Of a DNA stretch of 50,575 bases, positions 1 through 9,455 are shown piece by piece. The notes under the pieces were generated by a model. It ran no database searches and was not told the DNA's origin. It worked only from the letters and a program-made list of their open reading frames with translations. The stretch covers positions 1-50,575 of the forward strand of contig JACRMU010000044.1 of assembly GCA_016219515.1 (NCBI GenBank). Reading direction: 5' to 3'. The position numbers and the translations under genes are program-made. Origin of the DNA: Deltaproteobacteria bacterium. Lineage in GTDB: Bacteria; Desulfobacterota; Deferrimicrobia; Deferrimicrobiales; Deferrimicrobiaceae. Each line of letters starts with the position of its first letter. The first letter of the stretch is position 1.

Positions 1-165
1 TCACCACGCTTCTGCTGCGGCGGCGGATGCGGGCATGTCTACTGCGTTGCGCTCGGTCGGGCTCCTCGACGTAGTGTAAACTACGCCTGCGGTGCCCTCG
101 GTCGCGACGCCTTGTAGCCATACCCGTCTCCACCGCCTCGCGACGAACCATGGTGAGAAATGCGG
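1..165. repeat. Probable intergenic dispersed repeat (truncated by the window edge) ending in ggtgagaaatgcgggctaa and containing the perfect hairpin CGTAGT-GTAA-ACTACG
   Basis: Non-coding, hairpin at 70-85; the terminal 14-mer ggtgagaaatgcgg recurs at about 13877 followed by a similar attaa. Confidence 0.4.
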
Positions 166-1131
166 GCTAAAGCCGGAATGGAGGAAAAAGTGGGAAGTGG
201 CGATGGAGTAATCCGTCTCGGCAGCCGGGGGAGCAAGCTCGCCCTGTGGCAGGCCGAGTTCGTCCGTTCCGAAGTGGAGCGCAGGACCGGCGGGACGGTG
301 GAGATCGTCCGGATCAAGACGACCGGCGACATGATCCTGAACGTCCCGCTGGCGCGCGTGGGCGGCAAGGGGCTCTTCGTCAAGGAGATCGAGGAGGCGC
401 TGCTCGCCGGCGCCATCGACCTCGCGGTCCACTCGATGAAGGATGTGCCGACCGACCTTCCTGCCGCGCTGGAGATCGTCGCGATCACGAAGCGGGAAGA
501 TCCGCGGGACGCGTTCCTCTCCGACAAGGTGAAGCGGTTCGAGGACCTGCCGGCGGGGGCGAAGGTCGGGACCAGCTCGCTCCGCCGCCAGACGCAGCTG
601 CTGAGCCGGCGACCGGACCTGGTCGTCGTCGACAACCGGGGGAACCTGGACACGCGCATTCGCAAGATGGAAGAGGGGAAATTCGACGCGATCATCCTGG
701 CGGCGGCGGGGCTGCGGCGGCTGGGCTGGGAGGGGAAGATCGCGCAGATCCTTCCGACGGAGGTGTCCCTCCCCGCGATCGGGCAGGGGGCGCTCGGGAT
801 CGAGATCCGCCGGGACGACGCGGAGACCCGGGAAGCCGTCTTGTTCCTCAACGACCGGGACACGGCGTTCGCCGTCCGGGCGGAGCGCGGGTTCCTGAAA
901 CGTCTCGAGGGCGGCTGCCAGGTGCCCATCGCCGCCTACGGAAAAACGGACGGGGAAGCCGTCTTCCTCGAAGGGATGGTGGGGCGGCGCGACGGATCGG
1001 AGATCCTGCGGGGAAGCGCCCGGGGGAGGGTTGCCGACCCCGGGGCGCTCGGCATCGGGCTGGCCGAGCAGCTGCTGGCGCGCGGCGCGAAGCAGATCCT
1101 CGACGAGGTCTACCGCGCCGCCGGGAAGTAG
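160..1131 (+). CDS. hemC: Hydroxymethylbilane synthase (porphobilinogen deaminase)
   Basis: [62 protein letters not shown] motifs. Confidence 0.95.
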   Translation: MRAKAGMEEKVGSGDGVIRLGSRGSKLALWQAEFVRSEVERRTGGTVEIVRIKTTGDMILNVPLARVGGKGLFVKEIEEALLAGAIDLAVHSMKDVPTDLPAALEIVAITKREDPRDAFLSDKVKRFEDLPAGAKVGTSSLRRQTQLLSRRPDLVVVDNRGNLDTRIRKMEEGKFDAIILAAAGLRRLGWEGKIAQILPTEVSLPAIGQGALGIEIRRDDAETREAVLFLNDRDTAFAVRAERGFLKRLEGGCQVPIAAYGKTDGEAVFLEGMVGRRDGSEILRGSARGRVADPGALGIGLAEQLLARGAKQILDEVYRAAGK

Positions 1132-1145
1132 GCGGCAACGCGGGC

Positions 1146-1940
1146 ATGGGGCTTTCGGGGAAAAGGATCCTTGTCACCCGCGGCGAGGGCCAGGCGGAGG
1201 AATTCGCCGGCCTGATCCGGAAGCGCGGGGGGGTCCCCGTGCTCTTCCCCACGATCCGGCTGGTTCCCCCCGACGATGCCGCTCCCCTCGGCTGCGCGCT
1301 CGCCCGCCTGTCCACCTTCGACTGGATCCTGTTCGCGAGCGCCAACGCGGCGAAGTTCTTCTGCGGGAGCGCCGTGCAGGCTTCGATCCTGCGGCCCCCC
1401 CGGGGCGTTCGCGTGGCGAGCATCGGACCCGGCACGAGCCGGGAGCTGCAACGCCTCGGATTCCCCGCGGACCTTACGGCCTCGCGGCACACGGCCGAGG
1501 GGCTGGTGGACGCTCTTCGGAGCGAAGGGATCGCCGGGAAGCGGTTCCTCCTCCCCCGGGCGGCCGAAGGCCGCGAAACGATTCCGGCGGAGATCCTCCG
1601 GCTGGGAGGATCCGTCGAAACGGTGGCGGTCTACCGGAACGGGTTGCCGGAGAAGGACGACCGCGCGGCGCGGGAAATCGCGGCGGCCCCCCCCGATGTC
1701 TGCACGTTCGCGTCTCCTTCCGCGTTCCGGAACTTCTTCCTCCTGCTGGGAGAAGGCCCCGCGTCGGAAGTGCTCCGGCGGAGCCGGATCGCGGTGATCG
1801 GGGAAGTGACCGCGCGCGCGGTGGCGAAGAAGAAATTTGCGGTGGACATCATGCCCGAAAAATATACGCTGGAGGGAATGGTGGAGGCGATCGAAGCCCG
1901 CATCGCTTCCGCGAAGCCCGATGGAGGACCGAACCGATGA
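1146..1940 (+). CDS. hemD: Uroporphyrinogen-III synthase
   Basis: [24 protein letters not shown]..., position between hemC and hemB; stop overlaps the hemB start (ATGA). Confidence 0.85.
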   Translation: MGLSGKRILVTRGEGQAEEFAGLIRKRGGVPVLFPTIRLVPPDDAAPLGCALARLSTFDWILFASANAAKFFCGSAVQASILRPPRGVRVASIGPGTSRELQRLGFPADLTASRHTAEGLVDALRSEGIAGKRFLLPRAAEGRETIPAEILRLGGSVETVAVYRNGLPEKDDRAAREIAAAPPDVCTFASPSAFRNFFLLLGEGPASEVLRRSRIAVIGEVTARAVAKKKFAVDIMPEKYTLEGMVEAIEARIASAKPDGGPNR

Positions 1941-2916
1941 TTTTCCCCGAATACCGCCCGCGGCGCCTTCGGAGGAACGAGCTTTTCCGCCGGATGGTGA
2001 GGGAGACGAAGCTGTCGGTGGACGACCTGATCTACCCGCTCTTCGCCGCCGCCGGGAAGGGGATCCGCAAGGAGGTCCCCTCCCCATGCCGGGCGTCTTC
2101 CAGTTGAGCGTCGAGAACCTGGTGAAGGAAGTGAAGGAGGTCGAATCGCTGGGGATCCCCGCGATCCTGCTGTTCGGCATCCCCGCGAAGAAGGATCCGC
2201 TGGGGAAGGACGCCTATTCCGATCGAGGCATCATCCAGACGGCGGTCCGCGCGATCAAGGACGCCGTTCCCGGGATCCTGGTGATCACCGACGTCTGCTT
2301 CTGCGAATACACCGACCACGGCCACTGCGGGATCCTGACGAAGGACGGCGATGTGGACAACGACGCCACGCTGGCGATCCTGGCGCAGAGCGCGGCCACC
2401 CATGCACGCGCCGGGGCGGACGTGGTGGCCCCTTCGGACATGATGGACGGGCGCGTGGCCGCCATCCGCGAGGCGCTCGACAAGGAGGGGTTCGCGGGCG
2501 TCCCCATCATGTCGTACGCGGCGAAGTACGCCTCCGGCTTTTACGGCCCGTTCCGCGACGCCGCGGAGAGCACGCCGAAGTCCGGCGACCGCCGTTCGTA
2601 CCAGATGGATCCCCCCAACGCCCGGGAGGCGCTGCGGGAGGTGGCGCTCGACGTCCAGGAAGGGGCGGACATCGTGATGGTCAAGCCCGCGCTGGCGTAC
2701 CTGGACATCATCTGCCGGGTCCGCGAGGCCTTCGATCTCCCCGTGGCGGCCTATAACGTGAGCGGGGAGTATTCGATCGTCAAGGCCGCGGCGAAGCTGG
2801 GATGGGTCGACGGGGATCGGTTGACGATGGAGATCCTAACGGCAATCAAGCGCGCGGGCGCCGACCTTATCCTCACCTATTCCGCCAAGGAGGCCGCGAG
2901 GATCCTCGCAAGGTGA
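1937..2916 (+). pseudogene. hemB: Delta-aminolevulinic acid dehydratase (porphobilinogen synthase), disrupted by a frameshift at about 2077-2086
   Basis: N-terminal part [36 protein letters not shown] in one frame; (MPG)[30 protein letters not shown]... to the C terminus in another. Confidence 0.9.
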
Positions 2917-2921
2917 CGGCG

Positions 2922-3128
2922 ATGGCGGATGCGGTCAAGGCCGGAACGGCATACAAAGTGGTGGAGATCACCGACGTCACCGACCAGGCGGTCGAGGCGG
3001 CGTTGAACCGGTGGACCTCCGAAGGATACCGGTTCGAATCGATCCATTTCGCGACGCAGCCGGGGAGCCGCCGCCCGGCGATGGCCTTCCTCTTTTTCAC
3101 GCTCGGCGCTGCGTCCGGCGGGGAATGA
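2922..3128 (+). CDS. Small DUF4177-like protein
   Basis: YKVVEITDVTDQAVEAALNRWTSEGYRFESIHFATQPGSRRPAMAFLFF pattern. Confidence 0.55.
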   Translation: MADAVKAGTAYKVVEITDVTDQAVEAALNRWTSEGYRFESIHFATQPGSRRPAMAFLFFTLGAASGGE

Positions 3129-3622
3129 CGGGAATGGCGATCCGCTGGCAGGACCAGAGGGAGTTTTTCAAGGACGCGCGCCGCGCGCGGTACCTCTCCC
3201 GCTTGGTGTCCAAGGCCGCCGACCTCATCGTCGCCATGTCGCTCTGGCACATCCCGGGGGCCGCGGGCGCGTTCGCTTCCCTGTTCTACATCCTCATGTG
3301 CGACGGCTTCCCGGGCGGGCGCAGCGCGGGGAAATGGCTGACGGGACTCAAGGTCGTCCGCGTCGACCGGGAGGGGATGGATTTCCCGTCGTCGCTCCTG
3401 CGCAACCTCACCGTGTCGGCGCCGTTCCTGTTCTACCTCGTCCCCGTCGCCGGACCCTTCCTCGCGTACACCGTCGGCCTGGCCGTCCTCCTCATCGAGA
3501 CCTACCTCGGCTTCTACGACGCCGATGGGCAGCGGGCGGGAGACACCCTCGCTGAAACGCTCGTGGTGGAATACCGGCAGGAGACGACGGATGGCGTCCC
3601 TCTATCTGATCGACGGGCATAA
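3125..3622 (+). CDS. RDD family membrane protein
   Basis: ARYLSRLVSKAADLIVAMSLW...GRSAGKWLTGLKVVRVDREG, hydrophobic segments. Confidence 0.75.
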   Translation: MTGMAIRWQDQREFFKDARRARYLSRLVSKAADLIVAMSLWHIPGAAGAFASLFYILMCDGFPGGRSAGKWLTGLKVVRVDREGMDFPSSLLRNLTVSAPFLFYLVPVAGPFLAYTVGLAVLLIETYLGFYDADGQRAGDTLAETLVVEYRQETTDGVPLSDRRA

Positions 3623-6161
3623 CGTCCTCTACCGCACCTTCTTCGGAGTGCCGCGGCTTTCCGCGCCCGACGGCACCCCCACCAACGTCGTCCTCGGCGT
3701 GGCGAGGATTCTCCTCAAGATCCTCTCGGAGGAGAAGCCCGCGGCGATCGCCGCCGCGTTCGACACCCCGCAGCCCACCCCGCGCCACGAGATGTACCCG
3801 GAGTACAAGGCGAACCGTCTCAAGGTCCCCGAGGACCTCCTCGTGCAGATCCCCCTCGTGAAGGAGGTCATCGACGCGCTGGGGGTGCGCCGCATCGAGC
3901 TCCCCGGCGCGGAGGCGGACGACATCATCGGAACGCTTGCCCGGGCCGCGGAGGAAAAGGGGATGGACGTCGTCATCGTCTCCTCCGACAAGGACCTCTA
4001 CCAGCTGGTCTCTCCCCGGGTCCGCGTGCGGGACGGGCTGAAGGAAAGGACGGTCGGGGAAGCCGAGGTTAGGGAAGTCTTCGGGGTGGCGCCGGATCAG
4101 GTGGCGGACCTGCTGGCGCTCGCCGGGGACCCCTCGGACAACGTTCCCGGCGTTCCGGGGATCGGCGAGAAAACGGCTGCCGAGCTGATCCGGGAGTTCG
4201 GAACGCTGGAGGAGCTTCTTTCGCACACCGGCCGCCTGAAAGGGAGCCGCAAGGAAAAGATCGAGAAGAACGCCGACGCCGCGCGGCTCTGCAAGAAGCT
4301 CCTGACGATCGACCTGCACGTCCCCCTCGAGGAAACCCTCGATCAACTTGCTCCCCGGCCGATGGATGCGGATCGCGTCGCGCATCTGTTCCGGAAGCTG
4401 GGGTTCCGGAAGCTGCTCGAAGACCTTTCGCTTTCCGCGGCGCCGCTCCTTCCGCTCCAGGCGGCGTCTTCCCCGGCGGGGCGGACGTGGATGACGGTCG
4501 AACGGGCCGGGGACCTTTTTCCGGGCGTCTCGAAGGAGGGGATTCCGGCGGCGGCCATCGCCCAGGGCGGGGAAGGGCATGGCGCCGTGTCCGCTCCCGG
4601 GCGCGGGACGTTCCTGTTCCCCGCGCGGGAAACCCGGGAGGTCCTGCAACGGCTGGGCACGCTGTGCTCAAAGACGTTTCTCTTCGACGGGAAGTCTCTC
4701 TTCCGAAGGTGCGGGGGGCCGCCCGCGGCCGATCCCCTCCGGTTTTTCGACCTGCTCGTGGCGGGTTACCTCCTGTCGCCCGACGAGGGAACGCCCACGC
4801 CGGCCAAGCTGTTCGCCCGCCATCTTCCCGCGGCTGCCGGGGCGGGCGGGGGAGAGACGCCGGAGGCCCGGGCGGCGGAGAGCGCGGAGGCCCTCCTTTC
4901 CTTGGGAGCCGTCCTCGAAGGGAAGATCGAGGAGGCGGGCCTCGCGCCGATTTTCCGCGACGTGGACATGCCCCTGCTGCCGGTGCTCTGCCGGATGGAG
5001 GCGGCCGGCATCCGGATCGACCCGGAAATCTTCCGCGCGCTGTCGGAGGAGCTTGCCGCCGGGACGGAGGAGATCGAACGGAAAGTGGCCCGGATCGCCG
5101 GCGAGGACTTCAACATCAACTCCCCGAAGCAGCTGGCGTTCCTTCTCTTCGAGAAGCTCGGTCTCCCGCCGCAAAGGAAGACGAAGACGGGGTATTCCAC
5201 CGACGTGGAAGTCCTGGAACAGCTCAAGAACTCCCACGAGATCCCCATGCTGGTCCTCGAATACCGGACGCTGGCGAAGATCAAGTCCACCTACGTGGAC
5301 GTCCTTCCGGGGATGGTCGACCCGAGCGACGGGCGGATCCACACCACGTTCCACCAGACCCAGGCCGCCACCGGCCGCCTCTCCTCGTCCGACCCGAACC
5401 TTCAGAACATCCCGATCCGGACCGACCTGGGGAAAAGGATCCGTTCGGGGTTCGTGGCGGAGCCGGGGTGGCGTTTCGTGGGCGCCGACTATTCCCAGGT
5501 GGAGCTGCGCCTCCTGGCACATTTAAGCGGCGACACGGAGCTCACGCGGGGATTCCTCGATGGGGAGGACATCCACACCGCGACGGCTTGCGGCGTCTTC
5601 GGCGTCTCTCCCTCCGGAGTCACTCCGGAGCTTCGCCGGCGCACGAAGGTGATCAATTTCGGCATCCTTTACGGGATGAGCCCGTTCGGGCTCTCCCGGG
5701 AGCTGGGGATCGGAGGGAAGGAGGCCCGGCAGTACATCGACCAGTACTTCACCCGCTACCCGGGGGTTCGCGGATACATCGAGCGGGTCAAGGAGGAGGC
5801 GAGGAAGGAAGGCTGCGTCAAGACGATCCTGGGGCGCCGCCGGTATATCCGGGACATCAACTCCCAGAACAAGGTGCTGCGGGAGGCGGCCGAGCGGATG
5901 GCGGTCAACGCGCCGATCCAGGGGAGCGCCGCCGACATCATCAAGCTGGCGATGATCCGCATCGACCGGGAGTTCCGGGAGAGGGGGATGCGCGCGCGGC
6001 TGGTCCTCCAGGTCCACGACGAGCTCATCGCCGAGGCGCCGGAGGGGGAAGCGGCGGAAGCCGGGAAAATCGTCCGCGAGGCGATGGTGGGAGTGGCTTC
6101 CCTGGCCGTTCCCCTGACCGTTTCCTTAAGCCAGGGGAAACATTGGGGGGAAATCCATTGA
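3591..6161 (+). CDS. polA: DNA polymerase I (5' nuclease and polymerase domains; central 3'-5' exo region looks degenerate)
   Basis: SLYLIDGHNVLYRTFFG N-terminus; GADYSQVELRLLAHLSGD, RRTKVINFGILYGMSPFGLS, QVHDELIAEAP motifs. Confidence 0.95.
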   Translation: MASLYLIDGHNVLYRTFFGVPRLSAPDGTPTNVVLGVARILLKILSEEKPAAIAAAFDTPQPTPRHEMYPEYKANRLKVPEDLLVQIPLVKEVIDALGVRRIELPGAEADDIIGTLARAAEEKGMDVVIVSSDKDLYQLVSPRVRVRDGLKERTVGEAEVREVFGVAPDQVADLLALAGDPSDNVPGVPGIGEKTAAELIREFGTLEELLSHTGRLKGSRKEKIEKNADAARLCKKLLTIDLHVPLEETLDQLAPRPMDADRVAHLFRKLGFRKLLEDLSLSAAPLLPLQAASSPAGRTWMTVERAGDLFPGVSKEGIPAAAIAQGGEGHGAVSAPGRGTFLFPARETREVLQRLGTLCSKTFLFDGKSLFRRCGGPPAADPLRFFDLLVAGYLLSPDEGTPTPAKLFARHLPAAAGAGGGETPEARAAESAEALLSLGAVLEGKIEEAGLAPIFRDVDMPLLPVLCRMEAAGIRIDPEIFRALSEELAAGTEEIERKVARIAGEDFNINSPKQLAFLLFEKLGLPPQRKTKTGYSTDVEVLEQLKNSHEIPMLVLEYRTLAKIKSTYVDVLPGMVDPSDGRIHTTFHQTQAATGRLSSSDPNLQNIPIRTDLGKRIRSGFVAEPGWRFVGADYSQVELRLLAHLSGDTELTRGFLDGEDIHTATACGVFGVSPSGVTPELRRRTKVINFGILYGMSPFGLSRELGIGGKEARQYIDQYFTRYPGVRGYIERVKEEARKEGCVKTILGRRRYIRDINSQNKVLREAAERMAVNAPIQGSAADIIKLAMIRIDREFRERGMRARLVLQVHDELIAEAPEGEAAEAGKIVREAMVGVASLAVPLTVSLSQGKHWGEIH

Positions 6162-6234
6162 TTCCGATGCCGGCCCGCATTTTTCACCGGGCTTCTGCCG
6201 CGGCGATGAATAGATCGGGGAATCGCTGCGTCCT

Positions 6235-6825
6235 ATGAATGAAAAGGAGAAAGCGGGTCCTCCCGACGAGGTGTTGATCCGCGCAGCCCTGGGCGGGGAA
6301 GAGGGGGCGTTTCGGGAGTTGATGGAGCGATACAAGGGCCGGGCCTTCGCCGTGGCGATGGGGATCACCGGGGACGCCGACGAAGCGCTCGACGTGGTCC
6401 AGGACGCCTTCGTGAAGGCGTATTACAACCTGAAGGAGTTCCGGTTCGGCGCGAATTTCTACACCTGGTTCTACCGCTTGTTGGTGAACCAGGCGATCGA
6501 CCGGTGGCGGAAGGCGGCGAGGTCGCGCACAGTGAAGCTCGACGAGAGCTGGCTTTCCGGGGAGGTGACGCTCCCGGAATCCGTGGCGCACCCAAAGACC
6601 CCCGAGGAGCTGGCGCAGAACCGGCAGCTGTCCGAGGCCCTGACGCGGGCGGTCGCCGGTCTTCCGGAGTACCACCGCGCGGTCATCCTGCTGCGGGAGG
6701 TGGAAGGGCTCGCGTACGAAGAGATCGCGGAGGTGCTTCATTGTTCGGTGGGCACCGTGATGTCGCGCCTCCATTACGCGCGGGCGAAGCTGAAAGAGGC
6801 GCTCAAGGAATTTCAGGAAGGATAG
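6235..6825 (+). CDS. ECF (sigma-24/RpoE-type) RNA polymerase sigma factor
   Basis: FRELMERYKGRAFAVAMGITGDADEALDVVQDAFVKAYYNL..., GLAYEEIAEVLHCSVGTVMSRLHYARAKLKEAL. Confidence 0.9.
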   Translation: MNEKEKAGPPDEVLIRAALGGEEGAFRELMERYKGRAFAVAMGITGDADEALDVVQDAFVKAYYNLKEFRFGANFYTWFYRLLVNQAIDRWRKAARSRTVKLDESWLSGEVTLPESVAHPKTPEELAQNRQLSEALTRAVAGLPEYHRAVILLREVEGLAYEEIAEVLHCSVGTVMSRLHYARAKLKEALKEFQEG

Positions 6826-6829
6826 GGCG

Positions 6830-7306
6830 ATGGACTGCGGGAAGGTCGTGAAAATTCTTCAGGACGAAATCGACGGGCGGCTTCCGCCCTCCGTGGCGGC
6901 CGAGGTCCGGAGCCATCTCGAATCCTGCGGGTCCTGTACTGCGGAGGCGGCCTCGTTCCGCCGGGTGGGAGAGCTGGTCCGGCTGTGGTCGGCGTCGCGC
7001 GCAGGGGAAAAGTCGTTGCAGCTGGATGCCCTTTGGACCCGCGTGCAGGCGGGGATCGAGGAGAAAAGAAGCCGGAAAGACGCGGCCGGATGGGCTCGGA
7101 AATGGCTCTGGCTGCCCGCGGCCGCCGCGCTTGCGGTTTTGATCCTCCTGTTCTATCCTTCGGGGGTGAACAAGGCGCCGTTTCATCCGAGCAGCATCGA
7201 CGTCGCCGTGGAGGAGCTCGACTCGGACACCGCGACGGTGGCCCTCGTGGACCGAGGGGAGGACCTTCCCCGGGTGATCTGGATCATGGAAAATGACAAG
7301 ACGTGA
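6830..7306 (+). CDS. Anti-sigma factor with zf-HC2-like N-terminus and one TM helix
   Basis: MDCGKVVKILQDEIDGRLPPSVAAEVRSHLESCGSCTAEA; TM LPAAAALAVLILLFY; directly downstream of the ECF gene. Confidence 0.75.
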   Translation: MDCGKVVKILQDEIDGRLPPSVAAEVRSHLESCGSCTAEAASFRRVGELVRLWSASRAGEKSLQLDALWTRVQAGIEEKRSRKDAAGWARKWLWLPAAAALAVLILLFYPSGVNKAPFHPSSIDVAVEELDSDTATVALVDRGEDLPRVIWIMENDKT

Positions 7307-7757
7307 TACCCGGACGGGGCTTCTCCCGCCGCTGACCGCCGTTCTCCTGTTCCTCTTCGTTGCGGGAGCCGCCGCGGCCGCCCCGCCTTCCTCGGTGTCC
7401 GTCGAAGTCGGCGTGGTGGTCGCCTCCAACAAGGGCGCCTCGATCGACCCGTCCCTTTCCTCCCTCCGGGCGAAGCTCCAGTCGATGTTCAACTATTCTT
7501 CCTACAACCTTCTCGACAGGATGAAACGAACCCTTGCGGTGGGCGAGACCGGGGAGTTCGTGCTGCCCGGAGGCCGCTCGATGCGCGTGACTCCCGCCCC
7601 CGCCCCCGGGAACAAGGTCCGCCTTGCCGTGCAGATCATGGAAGGCGGGAAAAACCTCCTGACCACGACGCTGGGCTTGAGCCGCGGGGGGATGGTCCTG
7701 GTGGGCGGCCCCCCCCACCCGTCCGGGGTGCTGATCCTGATCATCTCCGCGGAATAG
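7293..7757 (+). CDS. Hypothetical exported protein in the ECF operon
   Basis: Signal-peptide-like N-terminus (LLPPLTAVLLFLFVAGAAAAAP); overlaps the anti-sigma gene. Confidence 0.65.
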   Translation: MTRRDTRTGLLPPLTAVLLFLFVAGAAAAAPPSSVSVEVGVVVASNKGASIDPSLSSLRAKLQSMFNYSSYNLLDRMKRTLAVGETGEFVLPGGRSMRVTPAPAPGNKVRLAVQIMEGGKNLLTTTLGLSRGGMVLVGGPPHPSGVLILIISAE

Positions 7758-7875
7758 ATTTCCCCTTTGAATATCCTTCCTCCTTCCCTCGTCTGACGGT
7801 TGACCCGGGAAACAATACGCCGGGGGCCGGGTTTAAACAGTCATTGAAGGACGGTTCGGAAGGGAGGAACAAGCG

Positions 7876-8286
7876 ATGAAAAAGGTACTGGCGATTATCG
7901 TTGCGGCGAGTCTCCTGGGGGTGATTGCGGCGACTCCGGCCTCCGCGGGGGAGCCCGGGTGGTCGGTTGCCGGCAAGATCCTCACGGGGGTCATCGGCCT
8001 TCACATCCTGGGGAACGCCCTCTCGCCCCATTACGCGTATCCGGCGCCCGTGTACGCCCCTCCCCCGAGGGCGTATTATCCGCCCGAACAGGTCTGGGTC
8101 CCGGGGCATTACGAGTCCCGGATCGAACGGCAGTGGATCCCGGGGCACTGGGAGTTCGAGAGGACCGGGCGGCATCGTTACGACGACGACGATGACGACG
8201 GCTACCGGTCCGGCAGGTACTGGGTCCCCGGCCATTACAGAGAGGTCGAGGTCAGGGCCTGGATCCCCGGCCACTGGGAGGGGTAA
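7876..8286 (+). CDS. Hypothetical exported protein with W(V/I)PGH(Y/W) repeats
   Basis: Signal peptide MKKVLAIIVAASLLGVIAATPASAG; WVPGHYE, WIPGHWE, WVPGHYR, WIPGHWE. Confidence 0.75.
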   Translation: MKKVLAIIVAASLLGVIAATPASAGEPGWSVAGKILTGVIGLHILGNALSPHYAYPAPVYAPPPRAYYPPEQVWVPGHYESRIERQWIPGHWEFERTGRHRYDDDDDDGYRSGRYWVPGHYREVEVRAWIPGHWEG

Positions 8287-8350
8287 GGCCGATCGAGGAA
8301 GGAGTGCACCTGACGGCCCGTCGACTCGTCAATCATCCAACGGCCAATCG

Positions 8351-8380
8351 AAACCCCGGACACGTTCCGGGGTTTTTTTT
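8351..8380 (+). terminator. Rho-independent terminator
   Basis: aaccccgga cacgt tccggggtt followed by a T run. Confidence 0.85.
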
Positions 8381-8482
8381 CACCCGGAACCGCCCCGCTG
8401 TTTATTCGCGTTGCATCTGTTCCTCTTGCGGTTATCCTGAACCCGGTGCGGTGTTCATAAAATTCAAAATACGGGGCGACAT

Positions 8483-9286
8483 GTGACGGAGAACCGTTCC
8501 TCCCCTTCCGGCTCGGCATTGAGGAATTCGCTGTGGAACCTTTTATTCCGGGTGGTCGCCGCCACGGACCATTCGAGGACGGTATGGACCGCGTTGCTGC
8601 GGGGCTCCTGCCTGGCCTTTTTCAAGGAGCCGATCGACGAGCTTCCGGCCTCGGACAACGACGCGTCGCGCCTCTCCTTCAAGGACCGGTTTTTCGCGCT
8701 GCCGGAAGACCGGGTCTACGACCTGTTCGAATTCCTGCTTGCGGACGACCTGGCGGGGATGAAGGAGATGGACCGGAAGCTCATCCGGCGAAAGCTGAAC
8801 GAGCTGTTGGACCAGGAGGGCGCACCCGTGCGCCTGCTGCGGGACAAGTTCGTCCCCCTGCCGGATTCCATGGGGTTCGACGCCGTGGCGACGGCGGAGG
8901 GAAGGATGAACCTGTTCGACCTCCCCGCGGCCTCGCAGCATCTCGAAACCGCGGTCGCTTTCCTTTCGCGCAGGCCTCAACCTGCGGCGCAGGAGGCGGT
9001 CCGCGAGGCGATCCTCGCCGTGGCGGCGGTGGTCCGCACGTTAAGCGGAGGGACGGGAAAGGTCGCCCTGGGGACGGTCGCCCCCGTGGCGGGATCGTTG
9101 GAAATTCCCCCTGACCTGCTGCCGGGGATGGAGGCGACGCTGCGCCGGTGCCACGAAGTGAGCGGGCTTCCGGGGGCGTCCTCCCTCGGCGTGCCGGTAT
9201 CCTTTCCCGAGGCGGTATTCCTCGTCGTCTTCTGTTCCTCGGTGGTCAACTACCTGCTGGAACTGCGCAAATCAGAACTACGGTGA
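8483..9286 (+). CDS. AbiJ-NTD4-like (abortive-infection-associated) hypothetical protein
   Basis: LRNSLWNLLF...AFFKEPIDELP...FFALPEDRVYDLFEFLL...KFVPLPDS...HLETAVAFLSRR...AVREAILAVAAVVR...ALGTVAP...AVFLVVFCSSVVNYLLEL resembles the layout of AbiJ_NTD4-type proteins. Confidence 0.5.
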   Translation: MTENRSSPSGSALRNSLWNLLFRVVAATDHSRTVWTALLRGSCLAFFKEPIDELPASDNDASRLSFKDRFFALPEDRVYDLFEFLLADDLAGMKEMDRKLIRRKLNELLDQEGAPVRLLRDKFVPLPDSMGFDAVATAEGRMNLFDLPAASQHLETAVAFLSRRPQPAAQEAVREAILAVAAVVRTLSGGTGKVALGTVAPVAGSLEIPPDLLPGMEATLRRCHEVSGLPGASSLGVPVSFPEAVFLVVFCSSVVNYLLELRKSELR

Positions 9287-9439
9287 CGTGGACTCCGGGC
9301 TCGCGGGGGGACTTCCCCGGAGCTACGTTCGCGACCTTCGCCCGCTCACTGCGGATTCCGCTTCGACGCAATCTCTCCCTTCGCTCCATAGGCCGCTCCG
9401 GTGAAGCCCCCCGCTGCGCCCTGCGTCCGCGTTACCGTA
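9279..9439. mobile_element. MITE-like/REPIN-like non-coding element, long form (161 bp)
   Basis: Terminal inverted repeats tacggtgacgtggac / gtccgcgttaccgta (13/15); flanking internal arms shared with the 34150-34217 copy. Confidence 0.6.
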
Positions 9440-9455
9440 TTGCAGAAATGAAGCA

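Noticed and set aside
1-432. 143-aa minus-strand ORF at the window start
   Set aside because: Runs through hemC antisense and non-coding repeat sequence
8176-8205. gac/gat run that looks like a microsatellite
   Set aside because: Encodes a short DDDDDD stretch in the 7876-8286 exported protein; no array structure beyond it
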